Below, one piece after another: positions 16,464-26,198 of a DNA stretch of 64,000 nucleotides. The position numbers and the translations under genes were made by a program. The notes beneath the pieces were generated by a model. The model was not told the DNA's origin. It was given only the letters and a program-made list of their open reading frames with translations, and searched no databases. The stretch comes from CAVQJU01 sp963755195 (GTDB lineage: Bacteria; Acidobacteriota; Vicinamibacteria; Vicinamibacterales; CAVVIG01): assembly GCA_963755195.1 (NCBI GenBank), contig CAVWIZ010000002.1, positions 1,673,094 through 1,737,093 on the forward strand, written 5' to 3'. Positions within the stretch are counted from its first letter, which is position 1. Every line of letters starts with the position of its first letter.

Positions 16464-17017
16464 TGCTGGGGCTTACCGGCCTCGACTTCTCCCGCTGGAG
16501 GAAACAGGTGGTAGTACATCCCAATCACCATCGGGATGAACACGATGGTGTTGTAGAAAAGGTGCAGTTCAACGCGCGGCACCCAGAGTTGGATGATGCT
16601 CGTCGGCACGGGACGGCCGAAGAAGTTGTAGCCGAGCGCCGCCTGCGCGATGAGGAGCGCGTGCTCGATGTGGTGAAAGAACTGAATGGCGAGCGCGATG
16701 GTCCACCACCGGCGGTCCGTGATGCCCGTAAAGCCCGGACGGAACAGCCAGAGCCCTGCCAGCATCACCAGCGCGTAGCCGTAATGGAGGACCTCGGACT
16801 GGATCAGCCAGGGATAGTAGTAGCCGAGCAGCCCTCGCGCCGCCGGCACCGGCCAACCCAGCGCGTAGATTTGAAACGCCTGCAGCAGGTGCTCGGCCCA
16901 GTGCGCGAGCACGATGACCATGAACGTCCTGAGCGCGAGCTCGTGGTACGGCCCGTTCAATCGATCGACCAACGACGTCTGATTCGAGGACAGCGCCTCG
17001 GCGTGCGCCGGGTACAT
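16433..17017 (-). CDS. Multi-pass membrane protein with HHxEH motif
   Basis: A 194-residue protein with about five predicted helices. Histidine-rich positions stand out: LAHWAEHLLQAFQIY, then QFFHHIEHALLI and RVELHLFYNTIVF, all within helices, which suggests haem or metal binding. It ends with a hydrophilic tail (AGKPQQCTCAWNRGN) containing two cysteines. It starts the leftward operon and overlaps the polyferredoxin gene by 31 bases. Its ATG at 17017 is only 46 bases from the divergent radical SAM gene. Not assignable to a named family by eye; the alternating His pattern and partner genes favour an electron-transfer role (inference). Confidence 0.65.
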   Translation of the reverse strand: MYPAHAEALSSNQTSLVDRLNGPYHELALRTFMVIVLAHWAEHLLQAFQIYALGWPVPAARGLLGYYYPWLIQSEVLHYGYALVMLAGLWLFRPGFTGITDRRWWTIALAIQFFHHIEHALLIAQAALGYNFFGRPVPTSIIQLWVPRVELHLFYNTIVFIPMVIGMYYHLFPPAGEVEAGKPQQCTCAWNRGN

Positions 17018-17063
17018 GTGAATTAGTATAGGACCAGAGTCGGCGCTCCCGCCAATCGTATAA

Positions 17064-18113
17064 ATGCACTACCTGACGGCCTACCCGGCCGCCCCGGCCG
17101 CACGCGACCGATGGGTGCTCGACCTGCGGGGTCCGCGGCCCCGCCACGATCCCTGGCGCTACCACGGGCTCTCCGTCGAAGACGAGCGCACGGCCGAGGG
17201 GCGCGTCGCTCGTGTGGGCACGGTGTTTCTCACGGGACGCGAGTGTCCGTGGCGCTGCGCGATGTGCGACTTGTGGCGCCACACGACACGGGAAGACACG
17301 CCCGCAGGTGCGATCCCCGCTCAGGTGGCGACCGCGCGGCAGACGTTCAGCGAGCAGTCCGAGAACGTGACTGCGCTGAAGCTGTACAACGCCGCGAATT
17401 TCTTCGATCCGCGCGCCGTGCCCGAATCCGACTACATGGACATCGCGGTGCAGCTGGCCGGACTGGAGCGGGTCGTTGTCGAGTCGCATCCGTCACTCGT
17501 CGGTCCGCGCGTTGACCGCTTTCTCGAGGCGCTCACCGCCCAGGCCGGCGCATCCAGTCGGGCCCCGCAACTCGAGGTCGCGATGGGCCTCGAAACCGCG
17601 CACCCGGACGCCCTCGAGCGGCTGCACAAACGAATGACCATCGACGATTTTGCCGCCGCTGCCGACGGGCTGCGTCAGCGCGGCGTGGAGCTCCGTGCGT
17701 TCGTGCTGGTCGCGCCACCGTTTGTGCCGATCGACGAACAGGACACCTGGCTTCTGCGCTCGATCGACATGGCGTTCGAGTGCGGCGCCGGAGTCGTGTC
17801 CCTGGTTCCGACGCGCGACGGCAACGGCGCGATGGAAGCGCTGACGGCCGCGGGCGAATTTCGCCAACCGCGGCTCCGCGACGTGGAGCGCAGCGTTGAC
17901 GCTGCATTGTCACGAGCCACAAGCCGCCAGCCACGAGCCTCGAGAATCTTCGTTGACCTCTGGGACCTCGAACGCTTCGCCGATTGCGCGAAGTGCCTCG
18001 CCGCCCGGCGGGCTCGCCTGCACGCCATGAACCTCGAACAGCGTGTTCTGCCGCCCGTGTCCTGCCCGCATTGCCCCACCGACCACAGGCCGTCGGCCCT
18101 CGACCACCACTGA
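17064..18113 (+). CDS. Radical SAM protein
   Basis: A 349-residue protein. The iron-sulfur binding motif is ECPWRCAMCDLW (Cys-x3-Cys-x2-Cys) at ~68-75, followed by NVTALKLYNAANFFDP (the GGE-like strand), ESHPSLVGPRVDRFLEALT, and MGLETAHPDALERLHKRMT, the pattern seen in Elp3/MiaB-like radical SAM proteins. A C-terminal set of cysteines, FADCAKCLAARR and VSCPHCPTDH, may hold a second metal site. The reaction is unknown. It is directly coupled to the flavoprotein gene (stop and start share one base, TGATG). A stretch ATSRQPRASR near residue 290 corresponds to a CACGAGCCACAAGCC-type simple repeat in DNA and may be a recent in-frame insertion. Confidence 0.82.
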   Translation: MHYLTAYPAAPAARDRWVLDLRGPRPRHDPWRYHGLSVEDERTAEGRVARVGTVFLTGRECPWRCAMCDLWRHTTREDTPAGAIPAQVATARQTFSEQSENVTALKLYNAANFFDPRAVPESDYMDIAVQLAGLERVVVESHPSLVGPRVDRFLEALTAQAGASSRAPQLEVAMGLETAHPDALERLHKRMTIDDFAAAADGLRQRGVELRAFVLVAPPFVPIDEQDTWLLRSIDMAFECGAGVVSLVPTRDGNGAMEALTAAGEFRQPRLRDVERSVDAALSRATSRQPRASRIFVDLWDLERFADCAKCLAARRARLHAMNLEQRVLPPVSCPHCPTDHRPSALDHH

Positions 18114-19720
18114 TGACCCACGAGACCGACGTCGCCATCATCGGCTCCGGTTTCGCCGGCTCGCTCATGGCCCTCTGCCTTCGCCGGCTGGGGCGGCGCG
18201 TGGTGATGATCGAACGCGGCCGTCATCCCCGGTTCGTCATCGGCGAGTCGTCCACTCCTCTCGCAAACCTGCTCATCGAGGAGCTCGCCGATCGGTACGG
18301 TCTGCCGCAGATTCGCGTGTTCTCGAAGTGGGGCACGTGGCAGCGCGCACGCCCCGACATCGCGGGCGGCCTCAAGCGCGGCTTCACCTTCTATTTCCAT
18401 CGTCCTGGCGAGCCGTTCGCCGACGATTGTGATCACGCCCGCCAGTTGCTGGTCGCCGCCAGCCCGCACGACGAGATCGGCGACACGCACTGGTACCGGC
18501 CCGATTTCGACGGGAACCTCGCGCGCGAAGCAGAAGGCGCGGGCGCCGTCTACCTGGACGAGACACAGATCGACCGCATCCATCACGCCGGCGATCGGAC
18601 GACGCTTGAAGGCACACGACTCGGTCAGCCGGTCCACATCACGGCATCGTTTGTCGTGGACGCGAGTGGACCGCGCGGCTTCCTCCAACGGGCGTTCGGT
18701 CTCGAGGCGCCGCCGCTCCGGTGGCTGCCGCCCACGCAGGGGTTGTACACGCACTTCACCGATGTCGAGCGCTGGGACAACGTGACACCGAGCGCCACCG
18801 GCGACACCGCGCCGCCCTACCCGCCCGACACGGCCGCGCTCCATCACGTATTTCCCGGCGGCTGGATCTGGATGCTCCGCTTCAACAACGGCGTCACGAG
18901 CGCCGGCGCCGCGCTCACCGACACGGTGGCCGGGCGCATTGGTGCGGCCGATGGCGCGCCGGCATGGGATCGCCTGCTGGCGATGCTGCCATCGGTCGGC
19001 GATCAGTTCCGCGATGCACGCGCGGTGCATCCGTGGATCCATGCGCCGCGGATCGCGTTTCGGACGCGTCAGGTGTGCGGCCCGACATGGGCGCTCCTGC
19101 CGTCGGCAGCCGGCGTCATCGATCCCCTGCTCTCGACCGGCTTTCCGCTGACGCTCCTTGGCATCGGTCGCCTGCTCGACGTGCTGGAGCGGACCGATGG
19201 AGGGCCCGAGCGCGAGGCCGCGCTGCGCCGCTACGAGCAAACCACGCTCGACGAACTGGACGCCACCGAGCAACTGGTGGCCGCGCTCTACGCGACCATG
19301 GCGGACGTCCCGCTCTTCAAGCGCCTCACGCTGCTCTACTTCGCCGCGGCCAGCTACAGCGAGGCCGCGCGCCGGCTCGGCCGGCCCGAACTGGCGCCGG
19401 GCTTCCTGCTGCACGCCCATCCTCGGTTTGGCCCCGAATTGCGCGCGTGCACCGCACTTGCAGCGGCTACGCCGAGTGGTCCCGCACGCGAGGCGCTGCT
19501 CGACCGCATCGATCGCGCGATCGAACCGTTCGACCTCGCCGGTTGGCTCGATCGCTCGAGGTGCGACTGGTACCCCGTCCTGGCCGACGACTTGGTGGCA
19601 GGCGCTTCAAAGCTCGAGGCAACGACAGGCGAGATCGATCGACTGCTGGAACGCTGCGGCTTCACCAGCACCGGTCACGAATTGACATACCCAATAGACT
19701 CAAGGGGCCGACAATCATGA
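18113..19720 (+). CDS. Flavin-dependent halogenase-like oxidoreductase
   Basis: A 535-residue FAD protein. MTHETDVAIIGSGFAGSLMAL is the dinucleotide-binding GxGxxG motif, followed by the family motif VIGESSTPL seen in tryptophan-halogenase-like and other FAD monooxygenases; FVVDASGPRGFLQRAFG is the second FAD motif, and PGGWIWMLRFNNGVTSAG and GVIDPLLSTGFPLTL complete the flavin site. In true halogenases a conserved WxWxIP segment and active-site Lys occur; I see GGWIWML but cannot confirm the Lys. The substrate is unknown. It is translationally coupled to the radical SAM gene, suggesting sequential action on the same compound. Its last codons overlap the HicB-like gene. Confidence 0.78.
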   Translation: MTHETDVAIIGSGFAGSLMALCLRRLGRRVVMIERGRHPRFVIGESSTPLANLLIEELADRYGLPQIRVFSKWGTWQRARPDIAGGLKRGFTFYFHRPGEPFADDCDHARQLLVAASPHDEIGDTHWYRPDFDGNLAREAEGAGAVYLDETQIDRIHHAGDRTTLEGTRLGQPVHITASFVVDASGPRGFLQRAFGLEAPPLRWLPPTQGLYTHFTDVERWDNVTPSATGDTAPPYPPDTAALHHVFPGGWIWMLRFNNGVTSAGAALTDTVAGRIGAADGAPAWDRLLAMLPSVGDQFRDARAVHPWIHAPRIAFRTRQVCGPTWALLPSAAGVIDPLLSTGFPLTLLGIGRLLDVLERTDGGPEREAALRRYEQTTLDELDATEQLVAALYATMADVPLFKRLTLLYFAAASYSEAARRLGRPELAPGFLLHAHPRFGPELRACTALAAATPSGPAREALLDRIDRAIEPFDLAGWLDRSRCDWYPVLADDLVAGASKLEATTGEIDRLLERCGFTSTGHELTYPIDSRGRQS

Positions 19721-20073
19721 CGAGCCACTATCCGATTGTTTTCGAACACGAGACGAATGGCACGGTCAGCGCCTATGTGGTGGGTGTGCCCGGCGTATTC
19801 GCAGCGGCGGACTCTGAACGAAAGGCGGCGCAGGCCATTCGGTCGGCGCTCGAAGCGCATCTGGCCGCGTGCCTGTTGCTGCCAACCGCCAGACGCGAGG
19901 CGCGCACAAGCCTGCGCGTCGCACGAATCACGTACGGAAAACGATCCGAGCTGCGGGTCGGCTTCGTCGGATTGGGCGCACTACTTGGGAGGAAACGCAC
20001 CGCGAAGAAAGCGGCGGCGGCACGCGCCAACGGACGAAAGGGCGGCCGACCTCGAAAGGCCGCGAGGTCCTGA
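19717..20073 (+). CDS. HicB-like protein, no HicA partner
   Basis: A 118-residue protein. Residues 1-60 (YPIVFEHETNGTVSAYVVGV, PGVFAAADSERKAAQAIRSA) match the HicB_like antitoxin fold, a partially degraded RNase-H fold. The C-terminus is basic and ends KAAAARANGRKGGRPRKAARS, a tail often found on HicB-like and other DNA-binding proteins. HicB normally neutralises the HicA RNase and represses the operon. No HicA reading frame is seen on either side: upstream is the flavoprotein (overlapping by four bases), downstream a convergent RnfD-like gene. The ATG at 19717 has an AGGGG ribosome site. Confidence 0.75.
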   Translation: MTSHYPIVFEHETNGTVSAYVVGVPGVFAAADSERKAAQAIRSALEAHLAACLLLPTARREARTSLRVARITYGKRSELRVGFVGLGALLGRKRTAKKAAAARANGRKGGRPRKAARS

Positions 20074-20077
20074 CTCC

Positions 20078-20878
20078 CTACCCTTTACTGTCAACAGCCG
20101 GCCGCGACGCCAGCCAGGACTCCACCAGCAACGACGCGGGGCCAACTAGGAACAACGCATAGAACGGCGCGTACACGACCTCCGCCAGCCGCAGGATCAT
20201 CTCGACGAACGCCACCACGAACACGACCAGGATCTGCCCCCGCACGGGACGTACGGTGGTTTTTGGATCGGTCACCATGAAAAAGATGAAGAGCTGATAC
20301 ATCGGCCCGGTGATGGGCGCCACGCTCGCCAGCCACGGGTTGCCGGTCACGGCGCTCCGCACGACCGAAAACAGCAGGAACGACACGACGTAGGTGGCGC
20401 TGATGTGCAGGCGGCCGACCCGCCACACGATGACCGCGCCCAGCGCCCAGATCACCACCATCGGCCAGAGCGTGTTGCCCCACTGAATGCTCAGCAGCGA
20501 GACCGTCTCCGGCGCGAGAAACAACACCATGCTGACGCCGAAGTTCGACGGGTTCCAGAGATGGCGGCCCTGCAGCCGCAGGACGTACTTCGACGCGATC
20601 GAGATCAGGCTGGTGAGCGCGTAGGGCCACAGGAATGGCGACCGCACCAGAATACCGACGCTGATCCCCGTGATGTACGCGCTGGCCAGATGGGGCCACG
20701 TCCCGTGCGTGAGGCGCCCCATGACGAGCTCCGCCGCGATGGCCACCGCGATGGCCACGCCCGTCCTCGAGTAGCCCTCGAGAATGCCGAACGACAAGTG
20801 GGCGGAGACGAGAATGCCCGTGATGAGGATCGGGCCGAGAAAGCGGTTGTCGAATGTGAATGGAAGTCGCCGCGTCAT
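20078..20878 (-). CDS. RnfD/NqrB-like membrane protein
   Basis: A 266-residue protein with about nine predicted helices, starting MTRRLPFTFDNRFLGPILIT. The segment YITGISVGILVRSPFLWPYA and ALTSLISIASKYVLRLQGRH, then NPSNFGVSMVLFLAPETVS, match the RnfD/NqrB core, and MVTDPKTTVRPVRGQ resembles their C-terminal conserved loop. RnfD and NqrB normally carry covalently bound FMN on a Thr (SGAT motif); that motif is not obvious here. No other Rnf or Nqr subunits lie nearby. The start overlaps the stop of the upstream CRTAC1 gene (ATGA, 20875-20878), so it is the last gene of a long operon. Confidence 0.75.
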   Translation of the reverse strand: MTRRLPFTFDNRFLGPILITGILVSAHLSFGILEGYSRTGVAIAVAIAAELVMGRLTHGTWPHLASAYITGISVGILVRSPFLWPYALTSLISIASKYVLRLQGRHLWNPSNFGVSMVLFLAPETVSLLSIQWGNTLWPMVVIWALGAVIVWRVGRLHISATYVVSFLLFSVVRSAVTGNPWLASVAPITGPMYQLFIFFMVTDPKTTVRPVRGQILVVFVVAFVEMILRLAEVVYAPFYALFLVGPASLLVESWLASRPAVDSKG

Positions 20879-22720
20879 TCGGGCTCGTTGACGGTGTGAA
20901 TCGTATCAATCGCCGGGTTGTCGATCGTTTGACGCTTGCCTGAGGGCCAGCCGAACGACGAGGCGGTCTACTTTCGCCGATGTCCCGAGACCGTAGTGCA
21001 GGCGCCTGTCGTTCTGCGCGCTGAAGCCGCTGCCGCCGCTGACTTCCTGCACCTGCCGCTGCCCGTTCCACTCGAGCTCCGCGCGCGCGCCGATCGCGCT
21101 TCGATTGCTGGCGCGTCCCTCGAATTGGAACGCAATCCAGTGGCGTCCAGGCTGCACGCTGTTCTTGTAGATGAGCAGCGGCCCGCGCTGGTTCGCGACG
21201 ATGACGTCGAGGCGGCCCGTGTTTTCGAGATCGGCGAACGCCACCGCGCGGCCGTCGTAGGTGTCGGTGACCCCCACCACCTGGGCCACATCCGCAAATC
21301 GTCCAAGACCGTCGTTGAGCCAGACGCGCTTTCGCTGGAAGCCCGAGAGGCTCCGGCCACGCATCGCCGGCCAGTTCTTTGCATCGCCGATGATGGCGCT
21401 GTGCCCGGTGGCAATCACCGCGAAGTCGTACCAGTAACTGGTGCGCTCACCCGCCGACACGTAGCCGTTGGTGAGATACAGGTCCAGCGTGCCGTCGTTG
21501 TTCAGATCGCCGAACTGCGCGCCCCAACTCCAGCCGCCAAGATCCACGCCGAGGCTCGACGCGAGGTCTTCGTACTCCAGTTTCGCGCCCTTCTTCGGCA
21601 CCCAGAGATCGTTGGCTTGCACGAGCACACCGGGCTCGGAGATATTCGTCTTGTAGATCGACAGCCGGCCGTCGTTGAAGATGTCGCCGAACGCGGCGTT
21701 CATGCCGCTCTTGGGCGTGAGGGCCACGCCCGTCTCGCGGCCGGCTTCGACAAACCCCTTGCCCTTCTGATTCAGATAGAGCTGCGGGATTCCGTAGTCG
21801 TTCGCCAGGAACAGATCGGGGTAGCCGCTGCCGGAGAGATCCGCGGCGGCCGTCGCCAGGGTCCAGCGCCGCGAGTTGAGACCCAGCTTCGCGGCAACGT
21901 CTTCAAATATTGGTCCGGGGGCCCCTTCCCCCCGGACGGTGCCGCCGAGATTGTGAAACAGATACTTCCTGCCGCCGTTCTCGGCATACTCGAAGCTCTC
22001 GGGCATGATCCGGGTCGTCTTGAGACTCCACAGATCGATGTCCTCGGACCAGTAGCCCGGGAGAAACAGATCGAGCCGGCCGTCGTTGTCGTAGTCGAGC
22101 CAGATGGCGCTGTTGGCGTTCACCCAGCGCGGCAGCCCCGCCTTCTCAGTGACTGACGTGAAGCCGCGGCCGGCGTCGTTGTGAAAAAGCTCCGGACGGC
22201 CGTATTTGTAGAGAAAGAGATCTTCGTAGCCGTCGTTGTCGTAGTCGCCCCACACGGCGCCCATCGAGACACCGGTGCCCTTCTGGTTGACGTCGGCGAC
22301 GCCCATCTGGGGCGCGACGTCCTTGAATGTGCCGTCGCCCTGGTTCCTGTAGAGATGATTCGGGCTGCCTTCGCCGCTGTTCGTCACGTAGAAATCGGGC
22401 CAGCCGTCGCGGTCGAAGTCGGCGACGGCGACCGCCGCGCCCATCGACGCCACCTGCGGCATGATGTGGTCGAGCCGCGCGTCGAAGGTGGGACCCTGAT
22501 GCGAGACGTTCACGCCGAGGCGATGCGCCGACTCTTCGAACGCAAAGCCGTACCGGTTGATTGCCTCGGCCCGGCTCGAGCCGGACGCTGCGCCTGACAC
22601 AGAACCGCCCGACGCCGCCGGCGCGGACGCGCGGTTGAGGACGAACACCAGAACCAGCGACGCTAGAAGCACGACGGACCACAGCAGCCAGAGTGCCCGC
22701 TGGCGAACGCCTTCGCTCAT
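20875..22720 (-). CDS. CRTAC1 family protein, membrane-anchored (one frameshift near end)
   Basis: Starting MSEGVRQRALWLLWSVVLLA with an N-terminal membrane helix, followed by FG-GAP loops (DFDRDGWPDFYV, DYDNDGYEDLFL, DYDNDGRLDLFL, DLNNDGTLDLYL and others) and a UnbV/ASPIC domain (EVSGGSGFSAQNDRRLHYGL). The open frame ends at 20906, but one extra base near 20945 hides the proper end: VRWPSGKRQTIDNP to NEPE, which stops at 20875 and overlaps the RnfD-like ATG. The start at 22720 overlaps the upstream TPR/FG-GAP stop (ATGA). It is about 614 residues when corrected. Function unknown; the propeller probably faces the periplasm. Confidence 0.85.
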
Positions 22721-25700
22721 CGCAGACCGCGCAGAAAGACGCGAGGCGCCGCGAAGCGTGTGTGGTACGTCTGCCAGTCCTGCGGGTGACGGAGATACGC
22801 GGGATCGTGCTCGAGTTCGAGCGTCGCGGACGCCTCGTAGTCCGGGTGACCGTGTCGCGGCAGCGGCCCCACGGTTTTCGAAAAGCTCGTGTTGTAGTCG
22901 CCGTCCTTCACCCACCCGTCACCAACCAGCACGAAGTCGCGCGTCCAGCCAGACCTCGGCGGCGCCGGCGCCGCAAACGACAGCCGCAGCTCGTCGCCCG
23001 CATTCATGATCACGTACCGATCGTCGGCGGCCGCCAGCAGCTCTCGCACGTCGCCGAAGCGCGTGTAGTAGCCGATGAGATCGCGCCAGCGCTGGCCAAC
23101 ATTGGCCAGCTCAGTGTAGCGAGGCGTCTCTGGCGCATCGCGCTTTGTGTGGTCGGTTTTCGAGAACCCACGATAGCGAAGGTCGGCGACGCGGGGTTGA
23201 AGCTTTGTGATCTCGAGCACGGCCTGCTCGTCGCCGTCGGCCACGGCCAGCGAGTCCCAGTAGATCTCGAGATTGGTGCGCAGCCGCAGCCGGCGGGCGC
23301 CGGACACGCCGGCACGCGCAACGCGATCGAGGTCGATCAGGATCGTCTTGTTCTTGCCGGCCGGAAAGCCCAGATCCGGCGACACCACCACCCACCGGCC
23401 ATCGCCACCCTGGGCTTCGAGCGACAACCCCCGGGGCTGAATGCCGGCCTGGCCGATGGCGACGTTGATGCTGCTGTCGGTCGGATAGATCCACCCGTTC
23501 GCGACGAGCCACCGGTGTGGGAGCGCGGGCAACGCCTCCGTCAGCTCGATCTCCACGAAATGATCGTGGGCGATACCCTGATAGGGTCCGCGCGCGAACG
23601 TCGCGAGGTAGCGGCCATCCTGTTGCGCCACAAGATCCGTGACGTCGCGGCCGGCGTCGTCCCACGCCTGGGCAATCGCGCGCGGACGCTTCATCGCATG
23701 GACGGCGAGCGCCGGCGCCTCTCTGGCAAAACGCTCGTCCACAAACACGTCTTCATCGGCCGGGTGATCCACGACCATGAGCGACACGTGATCGACGAAG
23801 TGCGTTTCCCAGAGTTCGGCCGTGATTCTGACGTCGTAGGCGCCGTCTTTCGGCACGAGCTGGTCGCCGCGGATCTTCACCCAGTCTTCCGTCTGCGTCA
23901 CACCGGCGGTGTCCTGCGCGTTGATGCGCAGGCCCAGGGGCGAGCGCCAGAGAAAATCGGTCACGAAGCGCATGCCGGCGCCGTCGAAGGTGAACACCCA
24001 CGGGCACGAGCCCTTGAGGCGCTGCTCGGCGACCACCACCTGATCGGCGCGGCGATCGAAATCGGCCTGCATGACGCCGTTCGGCCAGAAGATGCGGGCC
24101 ACGTCGATGCCGGTGCGCGTGCCCAGACCGAAGTGCACGGGCGCGCCGGTCAGCGTCTGCTTCTGGGTGAGCAGCCCCGCCCGGATTTCGATCTCGCCGC
24201 CGACGCCGAACGAGTTGATCCGCTGATCGCCGGCCGTCGGTTGCGCGCGCGGACGCATCACGGCCCAGTGGTAGCCTTTCGTGCCCCGTCCCCGCAAGCT
24301 CACGGGCTGGCCGCCCGCGACGCCGACAAGGTCGAGCTGGCCGTCGCCGTCCACGTCGAGCACGCTGAAGACTTCGGCATCCTGGAGTGCTGGACTTTCA
24401 AACGAGCGCAGCGTGTTGGACTCATCACCCAGCCACATGCGCGAACGGCCTGGCCCCGACACGACGAGATCGAGGGCGCCGTTGTTGTCGAGATCCGCCA
24501 GGAACAGCCGGTAAGAGCCGACCACGTTAGCCGCCGCGAAATCGATGCGATCGGGCCACGTCGCCAGATCCACCCGTTCCCAGGCGCCGTTCGCCCGCGC
24601 TGAAAGCCGGCGAATCGATCCGCGCGTGTCGAGGGTCACCAAGTCGAGCACTCCGTCCGCGTTGGCGTCTCCCACAGTCAGCCCGACGATGGGATCCGGG
24701 GCGTTCGCCCCGGGCATCTCGCGGAAGACACCGCCCTGCCGGTTCTCGAACACGTGCAGATCGCCGCGCTCTCCGACGAGGGCGGCGTCCGCGTCGCCGT
24801 CGCCGTCCACATCGCCCCACGCAAATGCCCGCAGGCCGGACACACCGGCAAACGGACGCTGCTTCTGCCAGGTGCCGTCGCCGTTGTTCCTGAGCACGAG
24901 CGGCGCGGCGCCGGTGACGCCCACGACCATGTCAAGGTCGCCGTCCATCTCGATATCGGCCGCCCACACCCCGATGCAGTCTTCGTTCACGGCCGCCGCG
25001 CCTGCCCCGGCCTTCGCCGTGACGTCCGCAAAAGCTCCGTCATCCTGCTGAACCAACATCCGCACGCCGCCGCGACCCGCCAGCGCGAAATCGTTCCTGA
25101 AATCGCGGCTCCAGTCGAGCGCGAGGATGCCGTTCGCCATCGGCGCCTTGGCAGTCGAGCCACCGGGGAACGCGAATTTCGCTTCGGCCACGCGCACCTC
25201 GCGTCCATCGCCGGCGACGATGACCGGGGCATCCGTACCGTTGAGCGAGGTGGCAAGCGCGAGCGACGCCGGCAGAGCGTTCGCCGCCGGAACCGGGTCG
25301 CGCGAGAACGTGAGGCCGGCGTCGGCAGGCGACGGATTCGGAGACGGCGAGGGCAGTTTCAGGAAGCGCTCGAACGGCTCGAAGATCAGCTCCGACGGCG
25401 TCCGCACCACCGCGAGGCTCTCGCGGAACACCGTGGCACGCACCAGCACATTGCGCAGAAACGCCACTCCGCGCGCCGCGTCGGTGAAATTTCCAGCCTC
25501 AACGGCCTGCCGCAGCCCGCGATACTGTTCGGTCGCCGGCGCCGGCCAGCCGGCCGACACCACGTCGAGCCGCCGCATCGAATCCTGCAGCAGGGCGATA
25601 TCTTTCCGCTTGGCCGCCAGCCGCGCACGTTCCAGGATGATGGCCAGGTTGCTCGGGACGGCCCTGAAGGATCTGTTCCAACAGCTCTTGCGCCTGGCCA

Positions 25701-26194
25701 TCCGCGTTCGCCCCGCCGCCGCGCTCAATCTCTTCAGCCAGCGCATATTTCGCACGCAGCCCGCCGCCGTCGAGATCGACAGCGCGCCGGAGATGCGCGA
25801 TGCCCTCGTCGAGACGGCCGCGCGACGTCTCGAGCCGGCCCTGCAGAAACGCCACGTCGCTTTGGCGGGGCGCGAGCGCCGCCGCTTTCGCGATCGGGAC
25901 AGCCGCCGCGTCGAACTCGCCGAGCCTCATGTACGTGACAGCCGAGATTCGCCCACGCCGCCGGCTCGTCCGGCGCCAGCTCGCGTCGCGCGCGTAAACT
26001 CGCGCTTCGCATCGTCGAGCAGGCCGACCTGGAGCTCGGCGAGGCCGCGATAGAAGCTCGTCGTGGTTTCCTCGTAGATCGGCGAATCCGGCCGCGGGCA
26101 GCCGCGCTCGCGAGCGTTGCACGAGCAGTAAGCGCCGCCGACGGCGATCGCGACGAGCGCGACGCCCAGCGCCACGATCCACTTCGCGGCGCAT
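22717..26194 (-). CDS. TPR + FG-GAP + UnbV-like giant protein (frameshifted at N-terminus)
   Basis: A large protein of about 1150 residues. The ATG at 26194 begins MRRKWIVALGVALVAIAVGG once one extra base is removed; TPR units follow (FYRGLAELQVGLLDDAKREF, EFDAAAVPIAKAAALAPRQS, ILERARLAAKRKDI). From 25650 to 22717 the frame is open for about 980 residues: FG-GAP blades (DIEMDGDLDMVVGV, DVDGDGDADAALV, DANADGVLDLV, DVDGDGQLDLVGV), a UnbV-like section, and a 450-residue C-terminus without clear repeats (FWRSPLGLRINAQDTAGVTQ). That C-terminus, YPTDSSINVAIGQ and VVVSPDLGFPAGKNKTILID, is not a family I recognise. It is coupled to the MFS gene upstream (4 bases) and CRTAC1 downstream. Confidence 0.78.
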
Positions 26195-26198
26195 GGGC

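Noticed and set aside
20936..24603. Long plus-strand frames (406 and 636 codons) with many VVVVVE stretches
   Set aside because: They are the antisense reading of DNDGDxD FG-GAP loops, which produces Val/Ile-rich sequence. The minus-strand proteins have recognisable motifs.
22717..25755. Start of the TPR/FG-GAP protein at 25755 (1012 codons)
   Set aside because: TPR units and a membrane-anchor N-terminus continue upstream in other frames to an ATG at 26194, four bases after the MFS stop.
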